Assembly (NCBI GenBank): GCA_017852835.1
Contig: JAFMKS010000001.1
Location: 1 to 64,000 of the forward strand
Direction: 5' to 3'
DNA: 64,000 bases
Origin: Paracoccaceae bacterium
GTDB lineage: Bacteria > Pseudomonadota > Alphaproteobacteria > Rhodobacterales > Rhodobacteraceae
The first letter of the stretch is position 1; every line of letters begins with the position of its first letter. Shown here one piece after another: positions 18,175 through 27,857 of this stretch. Both the position numbers and the translations under genes were made by a program. Under the pieces are notes generated by a model. It saw only the letters and a program-made list of their open reading frames with translations. It ran no database searches and was not told the origin of the DNA.

Positions 18175-19650
18175 ATGCACGAAACGCCAAATAGAATTTT
18201 GACACCAGAACCCATTGAAACAAAACAATTTCACAACGCGAATGACGCGTGGGAACATGTTAATAAGATATATACGTCTTCCATCTCTTTTCTGCGCTCA
18301 AAATTTCAGGCAGTTTTATCTCATCAATCGGGGCATCAACGTTATCGGGCATTTTATCCAGAAATCCGGATTACAACGACAACGTATGATCAAATTGATA
18401 GCCGTCTAAGCTTCGGTCACGTTCCAGGTCCCGGTCGGTATTCCATCACCGTGACACGCCCTGATTTATTCAAGAACTATTTGACGCAGCAAATGGCCTT
18501 GTTAATCGAGAATCACAAGGTCGCCATCGAAATTGCAGTTTCTGAAACGGCAATACCTATTCATTTTGCGATGATAGGAGCAACCAGTCTTGATATTCCA
18601 TTAGAAAGTGCGGGAAACCTTAGTTTACGGGATATTTTTGATGTTCCCGATTTGGGTACGACCAATGATGATATTGTGAATGGGTTAAACACAGGGGAAA
18701 CAGAGGAAGAGGCGCTGGGGCTATTCACAGCGCAACGGGTTGATTATTCTCTCGCACGATTGGCACACTACACTGCAACTGATCCTGAACATTTTCAGAA
18801 CTTTGTGTTGTTCACTAACTATCAATTTTATGTGTCGGAATTTGAAAACTATGCGCGCAAAATGCTTGCCGATCCGTCGTCTGAATACACAAGTTTTGTT
18901 AGCACTGGGAATGTTGAAATTAGTGATCCAGATGCCGAGATAACTTATCCAACGAAGCTACCGCAGATGCCCAGCTATCATCTGAAGCGTCCCGATGGGA
19001 ACGGTATCACGTTGGTCAACATTGGTGTTGGCCCATCAAATGCGAAAACGGCCACGGATCATATCTCCGTTTTGCGACCACACGCGTGGCTAATGGTGGG
19101 CCACTGCGCGGGTCTGCGCAATAGTCAGAGTTTGGGTGACTTTGTACTGGCGCATGCCTATCTACGCGAAGATCGCGTGTTGGACGATGATCTGCCCGCG
19201 TGGGTCCCCGTTCCGGCCTTGGCAGAAGTACAAATCGCCTTGGAAAAAGCCGTTGCTGACATTACCAAGGTTTCAGGTTTTGAGCTTAAGCAAATAATGC
19301 GGACCGGAACCGTGGCGACTGTTGACAACAGAAACTGGGAATTACGCGACAACAGCGGCCCTGTTCATCGTCTAAGTCAATCGCGCGCCGTTGCGCTGGA
19401 TATGGAAAGCGCAACAATTGCTGCCAACGGCTACCGGTTTCGCGTACCCTACGGAACGCTCTTATGTGTGAGTGACAAACCTTTGCATGGGGAACTTAAG
19501 TTACCTGGGATGGCATCATCATTCTATAATACACAAGTTTCGCGGCACTTGCTGATCGGAATTCGCGCCATGGAATTGCTTTGTGAAATGCCTCTTGAGC
19601 GTCTTCAAAGTCGAAAATTGCGCAGTTTTAACGAAACAGCGTTTCTTTAG
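18175..19650 (+). CDS. amn: AMP nucleosidase
   Basis: Hydrolyses AMP to adenine and ribose 5-phosphate in purine salvage. The 491-residue length fits the family (E. coli 484). The N-terminal regulatory domain (residues about 1-170) includes RYRAFYPEIRI and FGHVPGPGRYSITVTRPDLF. The C-terminal nucleoside phosphorylase-like catalytic domain has INIGVGPSNAKT-like and MVGHCAGLRNSQSLGDFVLA segments and ALDMESATIAANGYRFRVPYG. The ATG at 18175 has a ttggga site; a TTG at 18163 is the alternative. It is a stand-alone gene with about 110 bases upstream shared with the broken VOC gene. Confidence 0.95.
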   Translation: MHETPNRILTPEPIETKQFHNANDAWEHVNKIYTSSISFLRSKFQAVLSHQSGHQRYRAFYPEIRITTTTYDQIDSRLSFGHVPGPGRYSITVTRPDLFKNYLTQQMALLIENHKVAIEIAVSETAIPIHFAMIGATSLDIPLESAGNLSLRDIFDVPDLGTTNDDIVNGLNTGETEEEALGLFTAQRVDYSLARLAHYTATDPEHFQNFVLFTNYQFYVSEFENYARKMLADPSSEYTSFVSTGNVEISDPDAEITYPTKLPQMPSYHLKRPDGNGITLVNIGVGPSNAKTATDHISVLRPHAWLMVGHCAGLRNSQSLGDFVLAHAYLREDRVLDDDLPAWVPVPALAEVQIALEKAVADITKVSGFELKQIMRTGTVATVDNRNWELRDNSGPVHRLSQSRAVALDMESATIAANGYRFRVPYGTLLCVSDKPLHGELKLPGMASSFYNTQVSRHLLIGIRAMELLCEMPLERLQSRKLRSFNETAFL

Positions 19651-19778
19651 GCCTGTTTTTTGGGAAAAAAAGGATGAATTTGTCAGAAAAAGTCCACTAT
19701 TTGTTGTGTTTCGTCGCAACATTCAGTTAAATCTGTTTTACGAGGCCCAAACAGTAGGGCAGTGTAAGGAGTATAAGA

Positions 19779-20066
19779 ATGTCTAAACCAATGACAAAGA
19801 CACAGCTTGTTGCGGCGCTGGCCGAAGAAATGGGCGCTGACAAGAAATCTGCAGGCGCGGCTTTGGACGCGATCTGTGGAATTATCACACGTGAAGTTTC
19901 TGGCGGCGGTGCTGTCACTTTGCCAGGCGTTGGCAAAATCCAATGTCGTGAACGTCCAGAGCGCATGGTGCGCAACCCATCAACTGGCGAACAGTTCAAA
20001 AAGCCAGCTGACAAAGTTGTTAAAATGACAATCGCGAAAGCATTGAAAGACAGCGTAAACGGTTAA
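19779..20066 (+). CDS. hup: HU-family histone-like DNA-binding protein
   Basis: A 95-residue nucleoid protein that bends DNA as a dimer. The N-terminal helical dimerisation part (MTKTQLVAALAEEMGADKKSAGAALDAI) is followed by the beta-arm region with LPGVGKIQCRERPERMVRNPSTGEQFKKPADKV, where the usual proline near the arm tip is replaced by the RNPSTGE turn. The lysine-rich C terminus is intact. A taaggag site precedes the ATG, and a strong terminator follows, so it is a single-gene transcript. Confidence 0.93.
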   Translation: MSKPMTKTQLVAALAEEMGADKKSAGAALDAICGIITREVSGGGAVTLPGVGKIQCRERPERMVRNPSTGEQFKKPADKVVKMTIAKALKDSVNG

Positions 20067-20093
20067 TTCGAACGACTGTAGATCAAAGTTTTT

Positions 20094-20120
20094 GGGGTCG
20101 CGTTTTTCGCGGCCCCTTTT
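20094..20120 (+). terminator. Rho-independent terminator after the HU gene
   Basis: ggggtcgcg (20094-20102) pairs with cgcggcccc (20108-20116), with one G-U pair and a five-T loop, and is followed by TTTT. It lies 28 bases after the HU stop codon. Confidence 0.85.
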
Positions 20121-20172
20121 CATTTGGGATTAGGCGTGAAATGAATTCCTACGAATAGTAATGGAGTGCGAC

Positions 20173-21036
20173 ATGGACGGCAGGGCGTTATTTTTGGGAT
20201 TGGCCTTTGCGCTTATGTGGTCCTCTGCCTTTACCTCGGCTCGGATTATTGTGGCCTATGCGCCGCCGCTCTATTCACTCTCTGCACGATTTTTGATTTC
20301 TGGCTTAATCGGAGTGATCATTGCGCTGATATTGGGGCAGAGTTGGCGGCTAAGCAGAAAGCAATGGATATCTGTCGCTGTCTTTGGGGTTTGCCAAAAT
20401 GCGCTATACCTTGGCTTGAATTTCGTCGCGATGCAAACGGTAGAGGCCTCTTTGGCGGCGATCATTGCGTCGACCATGCCGTTGATTGTTGCATGTGCGG
20501 GCTGGATCATCTTTAGGGAACGTTTATCGGCACTTGGGATTTGTGGACTAATCGCTGGTCTGATTGGGGTTGCATTGATTATGGGATCACGCATTCAGGC
20601 GGATGTGGATTTATTTGGCATCGCGCTTTGTGTTGTTGGCGCAGTGTCTCTTGCCGCGGCCACCCTATCCATGCGCGGTGTTTCATCATCTGGGAATTTT
20701 TTAATGATCGTCGGTCTTCAGATGCTGGTTGGAAGTCTGACTTTATGGGTTCCTGCAATGATGCTGGAAACGCCAACTATCGTTTGGACGAACGCCTTCG
20801 TATATGCGTTTATTTATACAACGCTTGTGCCAGGGCTTTTGGCAACGCTTGTTTGGTTTATTTTGGTGGATCGAATTGGTGCGGTGCGCGCGTCAACATA
20901 CCACTTTCTTAATCCCTTTTTTGGGGTTGCAATTGCGGCGGCGATACTGCGTGAAGGATTATCAACCCTCGATATCTTGGGTGTCGCTATTGTTGCAGGT
21001 GGAATTTTGGCCGTCCAACTCGCGAAACGATCCTAG
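20173..21036 (+). CDS. DMT-superfamily EamA-type transporter
   Basis: A 287-residue inner-membrane protein with about ten hydrophobic helices in two EamA repeats (residues about 5-137 and 150-285). The first repeat starts with [20 protein letters not shown] and has the conserved [25 protein letters not shown]-type segment, and the second ends with [30 protein letters not shown]. The family exports amino acids and other metabolites; the substrate is not predictable here. ATG 20173 is preferred to 20161 for its tggag site. Its end overlaps convergent aroC by four bases. Confidence 0.88.
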   Translation: MDGRALFLGLAFALMWSSAFTSARIIVAYAPPLYSLSARFLISGLIGVIIALILGQSWRLSRKQWISVAVFGVCQNALYLGLNFVAMQTVEASLAAIIASTMPLIVACAGWIIFRERLSALGICGLIAGLIGVALIMGSRIQADVDLFGIALCVVGAVSLAAATLSMRGVSSSGNFLMIVGLQMLVGSLTLWVPAMMLETPTIVWTNAFVYAFIYTTLVPGLLATLVWFILVDRIGAVRASTYHFLNPFFGVAIAAAILREGLSTLDILGVAIVAGGILAVQLAKRS

Positions 21037-22133
21037 CCGATCATTCCTTGGTTTTCACCAATTTGACCACGGTGTAGCAGCATGTGATCCAAAATGACAC
21101 ATGCCATCATCGCTTCGGCAACAGGAACTGCCCGAATACCAACACAAGGGTCATGTCGTCCCTTTGTGATGACTTCGATTGGTTCACCACTTTTCTTAAT
21201 TGAATTCCTTGGCGTCAGAATTGAAGATGTGGGTTTTACAGCAAATCGAACAATCAGGTCTTGGCCTGTGGAAATTCCGCCCAGAATACCGCCAGCGTGA
21301 TTAGAGCCGAAATAATGACCATCGTTACCCATGTAAATTTCATCGGCGTTTTCGGACCCCGTCAGGGCCGCGGCTGCCATTCCATCGCCAATCTCAACGC
21401 CTTTTACGGCATTGATCGACATCATCGCCGCCGCAAGATCAGTGTCTAACTTACCGTAGATGGGCGCGCCCAAGCCAGCAGGGACACCACGTGCAACAAC
21501 CTCGATCACGGCCCCAACAGAATCGTGGGATTTACGCAGTTCGTCTAAGTAAGTGGCCCAGTCTTCCGCTGCCTTTGCATCAGGTGTCCAAAACGCATTT
21601 TTCTCTATTTCGTCCCAATCAAAGTTATTACGGTCAATTGTCTTGGTGCCAATTTGGGTCATGTACCCAGTGATTTGAACGTCAGGGCACAATGATTTGA
21701 TTGCTGCACGTGCAACGCCACCTGCTGCAACCCGCGCGGCAGTTTCGCGCGCTGATGATCGACCGCCACCGCGATAGTCGCGAATTCCGTATTTTTGCCA
21801 ATAGGTGATATCGGCATGACCTGGACGAAATGTCTCGGCTATATCGCCGTAATCTTTTGATCTTTGGTCGGTGTTTTTGATCATCAGCTGAATGGGTGTT
21901 CCCGTCGAAACACCATCGAAAACACCAGACAGAATTTCAACTTCATCTGGTTCGCGCCGCTGCGTGGTGAATTTGTTTTGTCCTGGCTTTCGCTTGTCCA
22001 ACCAATGTTGAATCATCGCGGCATCAATCGCCACGCCTGGCGGGCACCCATCAACAGTTGCACCGAGTGCCGGACCATGGCTTTCACCCCAAGTGGTGAT
22101 GCGAAATAAATGTCCAAAACTGTTCATACTCAT
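21033..22133 (-). CDS. aroC: Chorismate synthase
   Basis: Converts 5-enolpyruvylshikimate 3-phosphate to chorismate using reduced FMN, the last step of the shikimate pathway. The 366-residue protein starts [32 protein letters not shown] and carries the signatures [31 protein letters not shown] and [17 protein letters not shown], plus [17 protein letters not shown] near the end. An aaggag site sits eight bases before the ATG at 22133, which rejects an earlier frame start at 22178. It is divergent from the TPP-controlled thi operon. Confidence 0.97.
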   Translation of the reverse strand: MSMNSFGHLFRITTWGESHGPALGATVDGCPPGVAIDAAMIQHWLDKRKPGQNKFTTQRREPDEVEILSGVFDGVSTGTPIQLMIKNTDQRSKDYGDIAETFRPGHADITYWQKYGIRDYRGGGRSSARETAARVAAGGVARAAIKSLCPDVQITGYMTQIGTKTIDRNNFDWDEIEKNAFWTPDAKAAEDWATYLDELRKSHDSVGAVIEVVARGVPAGLGAPIYGKLDTDLAAAMMSINAVKGVEIGDGMAAAALTGSENADEIYMGNDGHYFGSNHAGGILGGISTGQDLIVRFAVKPTSSILTPRNSIKKSGEPIEVITKGRHDPCVGIRAVPVAEAMMACVILDHMLLHRGQIGENQGMIG

Positions 22134-22275
22134 TTTGATGCTCCTTGCTCTGGGATTAACTAATTCCACAACATTCAAGGTGCAAGGTATACTTGTAATT
22201 GCCTTCAGGTATCAGAAATGCGATTGGACTCTTATTTTCCTTGTCTTTGCCTCTGTTGCACACTAAATCTCGCCT

Positions 22276-22355
22276 CACCTCGGGGTGCCTTTGGGCTGAG
22301 ACGCATGTGCGGACCCGTTGAACCTGATCCGGGTAACTCCGGCGGAGGGAAGGTC
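22276..22355 (+). promoter_or_regulatory. TPP riboswitch (THI element)
   Basis: The leader of thiB carries the conserved THI-box elements in order: cggggtgcc (22281-22289), ggctgagacg (22294-22303), acccgttgaacctgatccggg (22313-22333) and ggcggagggaagg (22341-22353). The P1 helix can form between acct (22277-22280) and aggt (22351-22354). It lies 43 bases before a thiamine transporter operon, as expected. Thiamine pyrophosphate binding should lower expression. Confidence 0.95.
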
Positions 22356-22371
22356 CAGTGAACGTCTGGGT

Positions 22372-22391
22372 CCCCTCTTCACCAAGAAGGG
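22372..22391 (+). promoter_or_regulatory. Candidate Shine-Dalgarno-sequestering hairpin of the TPP riboswitch
   Basis: CCC (22372-22374) and TCTT (22376-22379) pair with AAGA (22384-22387) and GGG (22389-22391) around a CACC loop and one mismatch. This hides the aagaaggg ribosome site of thiB. gggtcc (22368-22373) is complementary to ggaccc (22311-22316), which would be held in P4 when TPP is bound. This gives a plausible switch by translation control; it was paired by hand. Confidence 0.5.
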
Positions 22392-22397
22392 AATGTT

Positions 22398-23378
22398 ATG
22401 AAAAATACTCTACTTATCTCTACCATGTTGTCGGCAACTGCGGCATTCGCCGAAACACCAGTATTGACCGTATATGCACCTGACTATTTTGCATCTGAGT
22501 GGGGCCCTGGCCCTGCAATTGAAACCGAGTTTGAAAAAGCATGCGGATGCGATTTGCAGTTTTCTGCCGGTGATTTGCTGCCGCGTATTATGCTTGAGGG
22601 CAGCTCTACCGATGCGGATATCGTCATAGGTTTGAACACCGATGTTACGAAAAAGGCACGTGAAACGGGTTTGTTTGCGGAACATGGCCAAAACAATGCG
22701 GATCTGAAACTGCCAATTGAATGGACGGATGGCACGTTTTTACCATTTGATTGGGCCTACATATCGTTCGTTTATAATGCTGATAAAATGTCCACCATGC
22801 CATCCTCATTCGAGGATTTGGTAAATCTGCCTGCTGACCACAAAATCGTTATTCAGGATCCGCGCAGTTCGATTTCTGGGCTGGCACTCGTTTTATGGGT
22901 TAAGGCGGTCTACGGAGATAAGGCCGCGGATTACTGGACACGCCTGTCACCGAACATTTTGACAGTCACCAGCGGTTGGTCAGAGGCTTACGGTTTGTTC
23001 ACAGAAGGTGAAGCCGATGTGGTGCTATCATTCAATACATCGCCCAGCTACCACATCGTCGCGGAAGAGGACGAAACCAAAAAAGCGGCAATTCTCGAAG
23101 AAGGTCATTATCCTTATTTTGAATTGGTCGCCAAAGTTTCATCAACGGATGTACCCAATTTGGCAGATGCATTTATGGATTTTGTGATGTCTTCTGAATT
23201 CCAGTCGATCATCCCATTTACAAACTGGTCATACCCTGCGGCCCAATCATCAGATGAATGGCCAGAGGTTTTTGCAAATCTACCTGCGCCTACAAAGACC
23301 GTTTATTTTAATGAACAACAGGCAGCGGAACTTCGAAATTCTGCGGTTGAGGAATGGCGCAACGCGTTGTCCAAATAA
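22398..23378 (+). CDS. thiB: Thiamine ABC transporter substrate-binding protein
   Basis: A periplasmic binding protein for thiamine and its phosphates, 326 residues. A Sec signal peptide is clear (KNTLLISTMLSATAAFAE, cut after AFA). The mature part has the ThiB-type pattern VYAPDYFASEWGPGPAIETEFEKACGCDL, DIVIGLNTD, PFDWAYISFVYN and VIQDPRSSISGLALVLW. It lies under the TPP riboswitch and its 3' end overlaps thiP by 25 bases, so the three thi genes are one transcript. Confidence 0.95.
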   Translation: MKNTLLISTMLSATAAFAETPVLTVYAPDYFASEWGPGPAIETEFEKACGCDLQFSAGDLLPRIMLEGSSTDADIVIGLNTDVTKKARETGLFAEHGQNNADLKLPIEWTDGTFLPFDWAYISFVYNADKMSTMPSSFEDLVNLPADHKIVIQDPRSSISGLALVLWVKAVYGDKAADYWTRLSPNILTVTSGWSEAYGLFTEGEADVVLSFNTSPSYHIVAEEDETKKAAILEEGHYPYFELVAKVSSTDVPNLADAFMDFVMSSEFQSIIPFTNWSYPAAQSSDEWPEVFANLPAPTKTVYFNEQQAAELRNSAVEEWRNALSK

Positions 23379-24865
23379 GTACAAGCATTTTGTATTTGCT
23401 TGTTTTCGCCATGCCCATTTTGGGCCTGGCGACTTACGGTGGGGTGGATTTGCAATTCACCGCGGCTGATATCGCTGCAATTAGATTTACGGTTCTTCAG
23501 GCGATTTTGTCAGCTGCCCTGAGTGTAGCTTTAGCTATCTCCGCGTCACGTGCATTGGCACGCCAAAATTTCAAAGGGCGCGAAGTGCTGATTTCTATAT
23601 TGTCAGCGCCTTTCATATTACCTGTGATCGTCGCAATTAGTGGTGTACTTTTCATTTTTGGCCGCGAGGGGGTCTTCAACCAATTCCTCGGCTCGCTTGG
23701 CCAAGAAACCGTGTCTATTTATGGCCTTTCTGGTATCTTGTTGGTGCATGTATTCTTTAACCTGCCACTTGCTATTCGGATACTATTGTTTGGTTGGGGC
23801 GCAATACCAATCGAACATCACCGAGTTGCACGCGGTTTGAAGCTAAATGCTTGGACCCGGTTCAAAATCATTGAATTGCCGATGCTTGTCTCTCGCGTGC
23901 CTGCAGCAACGGCAATCATTTTTGTGATTTGTTTGTCCAGTTTTGCAGTGGCACTGCTACTTGGCGGCGGACCACGCGCGACAACAGTCGAATTGGCAAT
24001 TTATCAGGCTTTTCGGTTCGATTTTGATATTGCCAAGGCGGGGCAGCTCGCTCTGGTTCAGACGTGTTTCGCCGCTGTTGCAATCATTATCAGTTTTGCT
24101 GTGATGAAACGTTTGGACGTTGGCATTGGATATCTTCCAACCGAACCTATGGGGCATTCGCGCACCGTGCGTATGGTCGATCTCGGCATGATTTTGATGG
24201 TTGCAATTTTTATGTTGGCTCCAATCCTTGCGGTCATATATCGCGGGTTGCCTCATCTGACTGAACTGCCAACTTCGGTTTGGAGCGCCGCAGCTACGTC
24301 CGTTTTCATTGCATTGCCTTCAGCTGTGCTCTGTATACTCATCTCCGTTTTTATGGCTCACCGACTGGGTGAAAGTATCAGTATTTTGGCGCTGTCGATC
24401 TCGCCATTGGTTTTGGGCGTTGGGTTGTTCGTTATTTTTAGACCCTATATTAACCCTTTTGACGTTACTCTTTTGATTGTGGTGTTATTGAATGCGGTGT
24501 TGGCCGTACCATTCACCTTACGCCTCATTTTGCCTGAAATTCAAAAGAGTCAGTCAGACTTTGGGCGTTTATCCCGAACGATGCGTATGTCTGCTTGGGG
24601 TATGTGGGCTTGGGTGATCTTGCCACGTCTGTTTCGACCGCTTGGGTTTTCGTTTGGCCTTGCACTTGCCCTATCTCTTGGGGATTTGGGTGTGATTGTT
24701 TTGCTTGGCAGTCCCGAAAAAGCGACATTGCCCTATCAAATCATGCAGTTACGCACAGGGTACAGGCTTGATTCGGCGGCAGGAGCATCGATGTTGTTGC
24801 TTATGATGTGTTTGTTCGCGATTGTTACTTTCGATGGGTTGGGGCGCCGATATGCTAAGCATTAA
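23354..24865 (+). CDS. thiP: Thiamine ABC transporter permease
   Basis: A 503-residue fused permease with two binding-protein-dependent transport domains, giving about twelve hydrophobic helices. The coupling-loop motif of the first half is around ARGLKLNAWTRFKIIELPML, and the second is in SRTMRMSAWGMWAWVILPRLFRPLG. Both match the EAA-type loops of the ThiP/FbpB family. It begins inside thiB and ends inside thiQ (14-base overlap). It forms the membrane channel for thiamine uptake. Confidence 0.94.
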   Translation: MAQRVVQISTSILYLLVFAMPILGLATYGGVDLQFTAADIAAIRFTVLQAILSAALSVALAISASRALARQNFKGREVLISILSAPFILPVIVAISGVLFIFGREGVFNQFLGSLGQETVSIYGLSGILLVHVFFNLPLAIRILLFGWGAIPIEHHRVARGLKLNAWTRFKIIELPMLVSRVPAATAIIFVICLSSFAVALLLGGGPRATTVELAIYQAFRFDFDIAKAGQLALVQTCFAAVAIIISFAVMKRLDVGIGYLPTEPMGHSRTVRMVDLGMILMVAIFMLAPILAVIYRGLPHLTELPTSVWSAAATSVFIALPSAVLCILISVFMAHRLGESISILALSISPLVLGVGLFVIFRPYINPFDVTLLIVVLLNAVLAVPFTLRLILPEIQKSQSDFGRLSRTMRMSAWGMWAWVILPRLFRPLGFSFGLALALSLGDLGVIVLLGSPEKATLPYQIMQLRTGYRLDSAAGASMLLLMMCLFAIVTFDGLGRRYAKH

Positions 24866-25544
24866 AAATCTAAAATTTGGTCATGGGTCGCATATTGTGG
24901 TTGCTGAAAATACTGCCTTTGGCGGTGGTATTTATGGGGTAATCGGCCCATCTGGATCGGGCAAATCTACGTTTTTAAACACACTGGCAGGTTTTCATGA
25001 TTGTCAATCTGGATATGCAATTTTTGAAGATGGTGATTTGCTAACCCAAAGGGTCGAGGATCGGCCAATCGCAATGTTATTTCAGTCAAACAATCTATTT
25101 CCGCATCTTACGATTTTTCGCAATGTTGCACTTGCTATGACATCGCGGCGATGGCTGACAAAATTTCAGCAACAGCAGGTTAGCAATGCATTGGATCGCG
25201 TGGGCCTGTCAGGGTTTGAAAACCGTAAACCAGGTGAACTGTCGGGTGGCCAACAAAGCAGAGCAGCATTGGCACGCGTTCTGCTTCAGAAAAAACCAAT
25301 ATTGTTGCTGGATGAACCATTCGCCGCATTAGGGCCAGCGATGCGGAACGAAATGTTGGATTTGGTCAAAGAAATCGCAAAAATCGACAATCAAATCGTG
25401 TTATTGGTTACGCATTCCCCAGACGATGCGTTGCGCATTTGTGATCAGACCATTTTCGTATCAAACAAACGGCTTTGGCTGGCTGGTGATACCAAAATTG
25501 CGTTGCAAAACATTCCAAGTGAGATGCAAGATTACTTTGGTTAA
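24852..25544 (+). CDS. thiQ: Thiamine ABC transporter ATP-binding protein
   Basis: A 230-residue ATPase of the thiamine importer. Walker A is GPSGSGKST, the Q loop is [13 protein letters not shown], the signature is LSGGQQSR, Walker B is [13 protein letters not shown] and the switch histidine is in [11 protein letters not shown] 24852 is chosen because it starts the standard MLSIKNLKF segment, although the frame is open further upstream. Its end overlaps convergent hslU by four bases. Confidence 0.94.
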   Translation: MLSIKNLKFGHGSHIVVAENTAFGGGIYGVIGPSGSGKSTFLNTLAGFHDCQSGYAIFEDGDLLTQRVEDRPIAMLFQSNNLFPHLTIFRNVALAMTSRRWLTKFQQQQVSNALDRVGLSGFENRKPGELSGGQQSRAALARVLLQKKPILLLDEPFAALGPAMRNEMLDLVKEIAKIDNQIVLLVTHSPDDALRICDQTIFVSNKRLWLAGDTKIALQNIPSEMQDYFG

Positions 25545-26848
25545 AGCACAAACCGACTTAGGTCCGCATCACCGCTAAGTTCACCAATGTTTTGCTGCAC
25601 AAATGCTGCGTCCACAGTAAATGCTTCGCCGGATTTGTCAGGAGCCGAAAATGAAAGCTCTTCGAAAATCCGTTCCATCACTGTGTACAAACGACGCGCA
25701 CCAATATTTTCAACGCTTTGATTTACGTTGGCTGCTATTCTGGCGATTTCGCGAATACCACTGTCTTCAAATTCAACTGTGACGCCCTCGGTTTCCATCA
25801 GGGATGCATATTGCCGCGTTAGGGCGTTATCGGTTTCAGTTAATATGCGAATAAAGTCATCTTCGGTCAAAGCACGCAATTCAACGCGAATTGGCAAACG
25901 ACCCTGAAGCTCAGGCAAAAGATCCGAGGGTTTCGCCACGTGGAATGCACCTGAGGCAATAAACAATATGTGGTCAGTTTTGATTGGGCCGTGTTTTGTA
26001 CTGACTGTGGTCCCTTCGATCAAGGGCAATAGATCACGTTGTACACCCTCACGGCTGACATCAGCACCTCTTGCATCAGTACGTGCACACACTTTGTCAA
26101 TCTCGTCCAAAAATACGATGCCATTTTCTTGCACGGATTCTAATGCCATGCGCGTCACTGTTTCGTCATCCAACAGTTTATCGGCCTCTTCTCCGATCAA
26201 CACATCGTGGCTTTCGGCTACGGTCATTTTGCGTTTCACTGTGCGCCCACCAAAGGCTTTGCCAAATATATCGCCAATGTTCATCATGCCCATTTGTGAT
26301 CCTGGTTGTCCGGGAATGTCGAACATGGGCATTGGGTTCGCTGTTTCGGACACCTCAATTTCGATTTCTTGATTGTCCAATTCACCGTCCAGTAATTTGC
26401 GACGGAACATTTCGCGTGTCGCATCACGCGCGTCAGGGCCCGCGATCGCATCAATCACGCGATCCTGGGCCTGTTTCAATGCGTTTGCCTTCACGTCCTC
26501 GCGCATTTGAATGCGGGTGGAATTAATGGCGGCATCTACCAAATCCCTGATGATTTGCTCAACATCACGGCCTACGTAGCCAACCTCTGTGAATTTTGTG
26601 GCCTCTACCTTGATGAATGGGGCATTCGCCAATTTTGCCAACCGTCTGCTGATTTCGGTTTTCCCAACACCTGTTGGGCCGATCATCAGAATATTTTTCG
26701 GATATACCTCATCCTGCAGGTCCGCTGGCAATTGTTTGCGCCGCCAACGCGAACGCAACGCAACAGAGACGGCGCGTTTCGCATCGTTTTGACCAATAAT
26801 AAAACGGTCTAACTCGGACACGATTTCACGAGGCGTAAGATCACTCAT
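25541..26848 (-). CDS. hslU: ATP-dependent protease ATPase subunit HslU
   Basis: The unfoldase of the HslUV protease, 435 residues. It begins [19 protein letters not shown], with Walker [10 protein letters not shown], the pore loop [14 protein letters not shown], the variable I domain from about 110 to 240, Walker [10 protein letters not shown] and the sensor region [14 protein letters not shown]. The C terminus ends SRFVL, which inserts into HslV. It starts one base after hslV on the same strand. The earlier in-frame start at 26947 would overlap hslV and is rejected. Confidence 0.97.
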   Translation of the reverse strand: MSDLTPREIVSELDRFIIGQNDAKRAVSVALRSRWRRKQLPADLQDEVYPKNILMIGPTGVGKTEISRRLAKLANAPFIKVEATKFTEVGYVGRDVEQIIRDLVDAAINSTRIQMREDVKANALKQAQDRVIDAIAGPDARDATREMFRRKLLDGELDNQEIEIEVSETANPMPMFDIPGQPGSQMGMMNIGDIFGKAFGGRTVKRKMTVAESHDVLIGEEADKLLDDETVTRMALESVQENGIVFLDEIDKVCARTDARGADVSREGVQRDLLPLIEGTTVSTKHGPIKTDHILFIASGAFHVAKPSDLLPELQGRLPIRVELRALTEDDFIRILTETDNALTRQYASLMETEGVTVEFEDSGIREIARIAANVNQSVENIGARRLYTVMERIFEELSFSAPDKSGEAFTVDAAFVQQNIGELSGDADLSRFVL

Positions 26849-26849
26849 A

Positions 26850-27416
26850 TTAAAGGCTTTCAACAGTAAGGTTGCCGTTTGTATAAACGCAAATTTCGGC
26901 GGCAATTGACATTGCTTTGGTTGCGATCGTGTGCGCATCCAGATCACTGTCCATCATTGCACGTGCCGCCGCCAAGGCAAAGTTGCCGCCTGATCCAATT
27001 GCTGCGATGTCATGTTCTGGTTCAAGTACATCACCTGCACCAGTGATGATCAGCAATAGATCGCCATCTGTCACGATCAACATCGCCTCAAGCTTTTGGA
27101 GATATTTATCTGTACGCCAATCTTTGGCAAGTTCAACCGATGCACGGGCAAGTTGTCCTGGACTGGCCTCTAACTTCGCCTCGAGGCGTTCAAGAAGCGT
27201 GAATGCATCCGCAGTGGAACCTGCAAAGCCCGCAATGACGTCATGACCCCCTGGGGATAATTTTCGCACTTTTCGCGCCGACCCTTTGATAACGGTTTGT
27301 CCAAGGCTGACTTGACCATCCCCCGCAATGACAACTTTTCCGTCCTTCTTTACGCCGACAATCGTCGTGCCATGCCATCCGGGAAATTCATTATTATCCA
27401 AGGAACAATCTTTCAT
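26850..27416 (-). CDS. hslV: ATP-dependent protease subunit HslV
   Basis: The proteolytic core of HslUV, 188 residues. A short propeptide (about 16 residues ending PGWHG) precedes the catalytic N-terminal threonine of [32 protein letters not shown] and [18 protein letters not shown] follow, and the C terminus has [14 protein letters not shown]. It is the first gene of hslVU, and hslU is one base behind it. The ribosome site is weak. A hairpin separates it from trxA upstream. Confidence 0.97.
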   Translation of the reverse strand: MKDCSLDNNEFPGWHGTTIVGVKKDGKVVIAGDGQVSLGQTVIKGSARKVRKLSPGGHDVIAGFAGSTADAFTLLERLEAKLEASPGQLARASVELAKDWRTDKYLQKLEAMLIVTDGDLLLIITGAGDVLEPEHDIAAIGSGGNFALAAARAMMDSDLDAHTIATKAMSIAAEICVYTNGNLTVESL

Positions 27417-27430
27417 CTAAATGGTCGGAA

Positions 27431-27456
27431 TAAGAGGCTTTATTCAAAGCCTCTTA
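27431..27456 (-). terminator. Hairpin between trxA and hslV, possible trxA terminator
   Basis: An 11-bp perfect inverted repeat (27431-27441 / 27446-27456, taagaggcttt and aaagcctctta) with a 4-base loop. It is 27 bases after the trxA stop. On the minus strand it is followed by ttccgacc rather than a T run, so termination may be partial. Confidence 0.5.
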
Positions 27457-27482
27457 GCTTTTCTCATCTACAGCTCAGATGT

Positions 27483-27803
27483 TCAGATTGAGTCTTCAAT
27501 CCACTTTTGAAGGGCTGCTTTTGGTGCAGCGCCTGCGCGATTTGAAATGACTTCACCATCTTTAAAAATGAACAGCGCTGGAATACCGCGTACGCCCATT
27601 GACATGGCCGCATTTTGGTTTGCATCTACGTCCACTTTGGCAACTTTTACTTTGCCAGCCATTTCATCTGACAATTCCTCTAGGATGGGACCGATTTGTT
27701 TACATGGTCCGCACCATTCTGCCCAAAAATCAACGACGACTGGGACATCTGAATTACGAACTTCTTCATCAAAGGTCGCGTCTGTTACTGCAACTGTTGC
27801 CAT
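27483..27803 (-). CDS. trxA: Thioredoxin
   Basis: A cytosolic dithiol reductant, 106 residues, standard length. The active site WCGPC gives redox cysteines at 31 and 34, followed by the conserved [10 protein letters not shown] helix, KVDVDANQ and the cis-proline [11 protein letters not shown]. The ATG at 27803 is preferred; an upstream in-frame start at 27821 is less likely. It is 54 bases downstream of addA on the same strand, a common order in Rhodobacterales. Confidence 0.97.
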   Translation of the reverse strand: MATVAVTDATFDEEVRNSDVPVVVDFWAEWCGPCKQIGPILEELSDEMAGKVKVAKVDVDANQNAAMSMGVRGIPALFIFKDGEVISNRAGAAPKAALQKWIEDSI

Positions 27804-27857
27804 CTGGCTTCTCCTAAACATTGATTAATCAAGAAGTATGCAAGCCGCGTTCAAACG

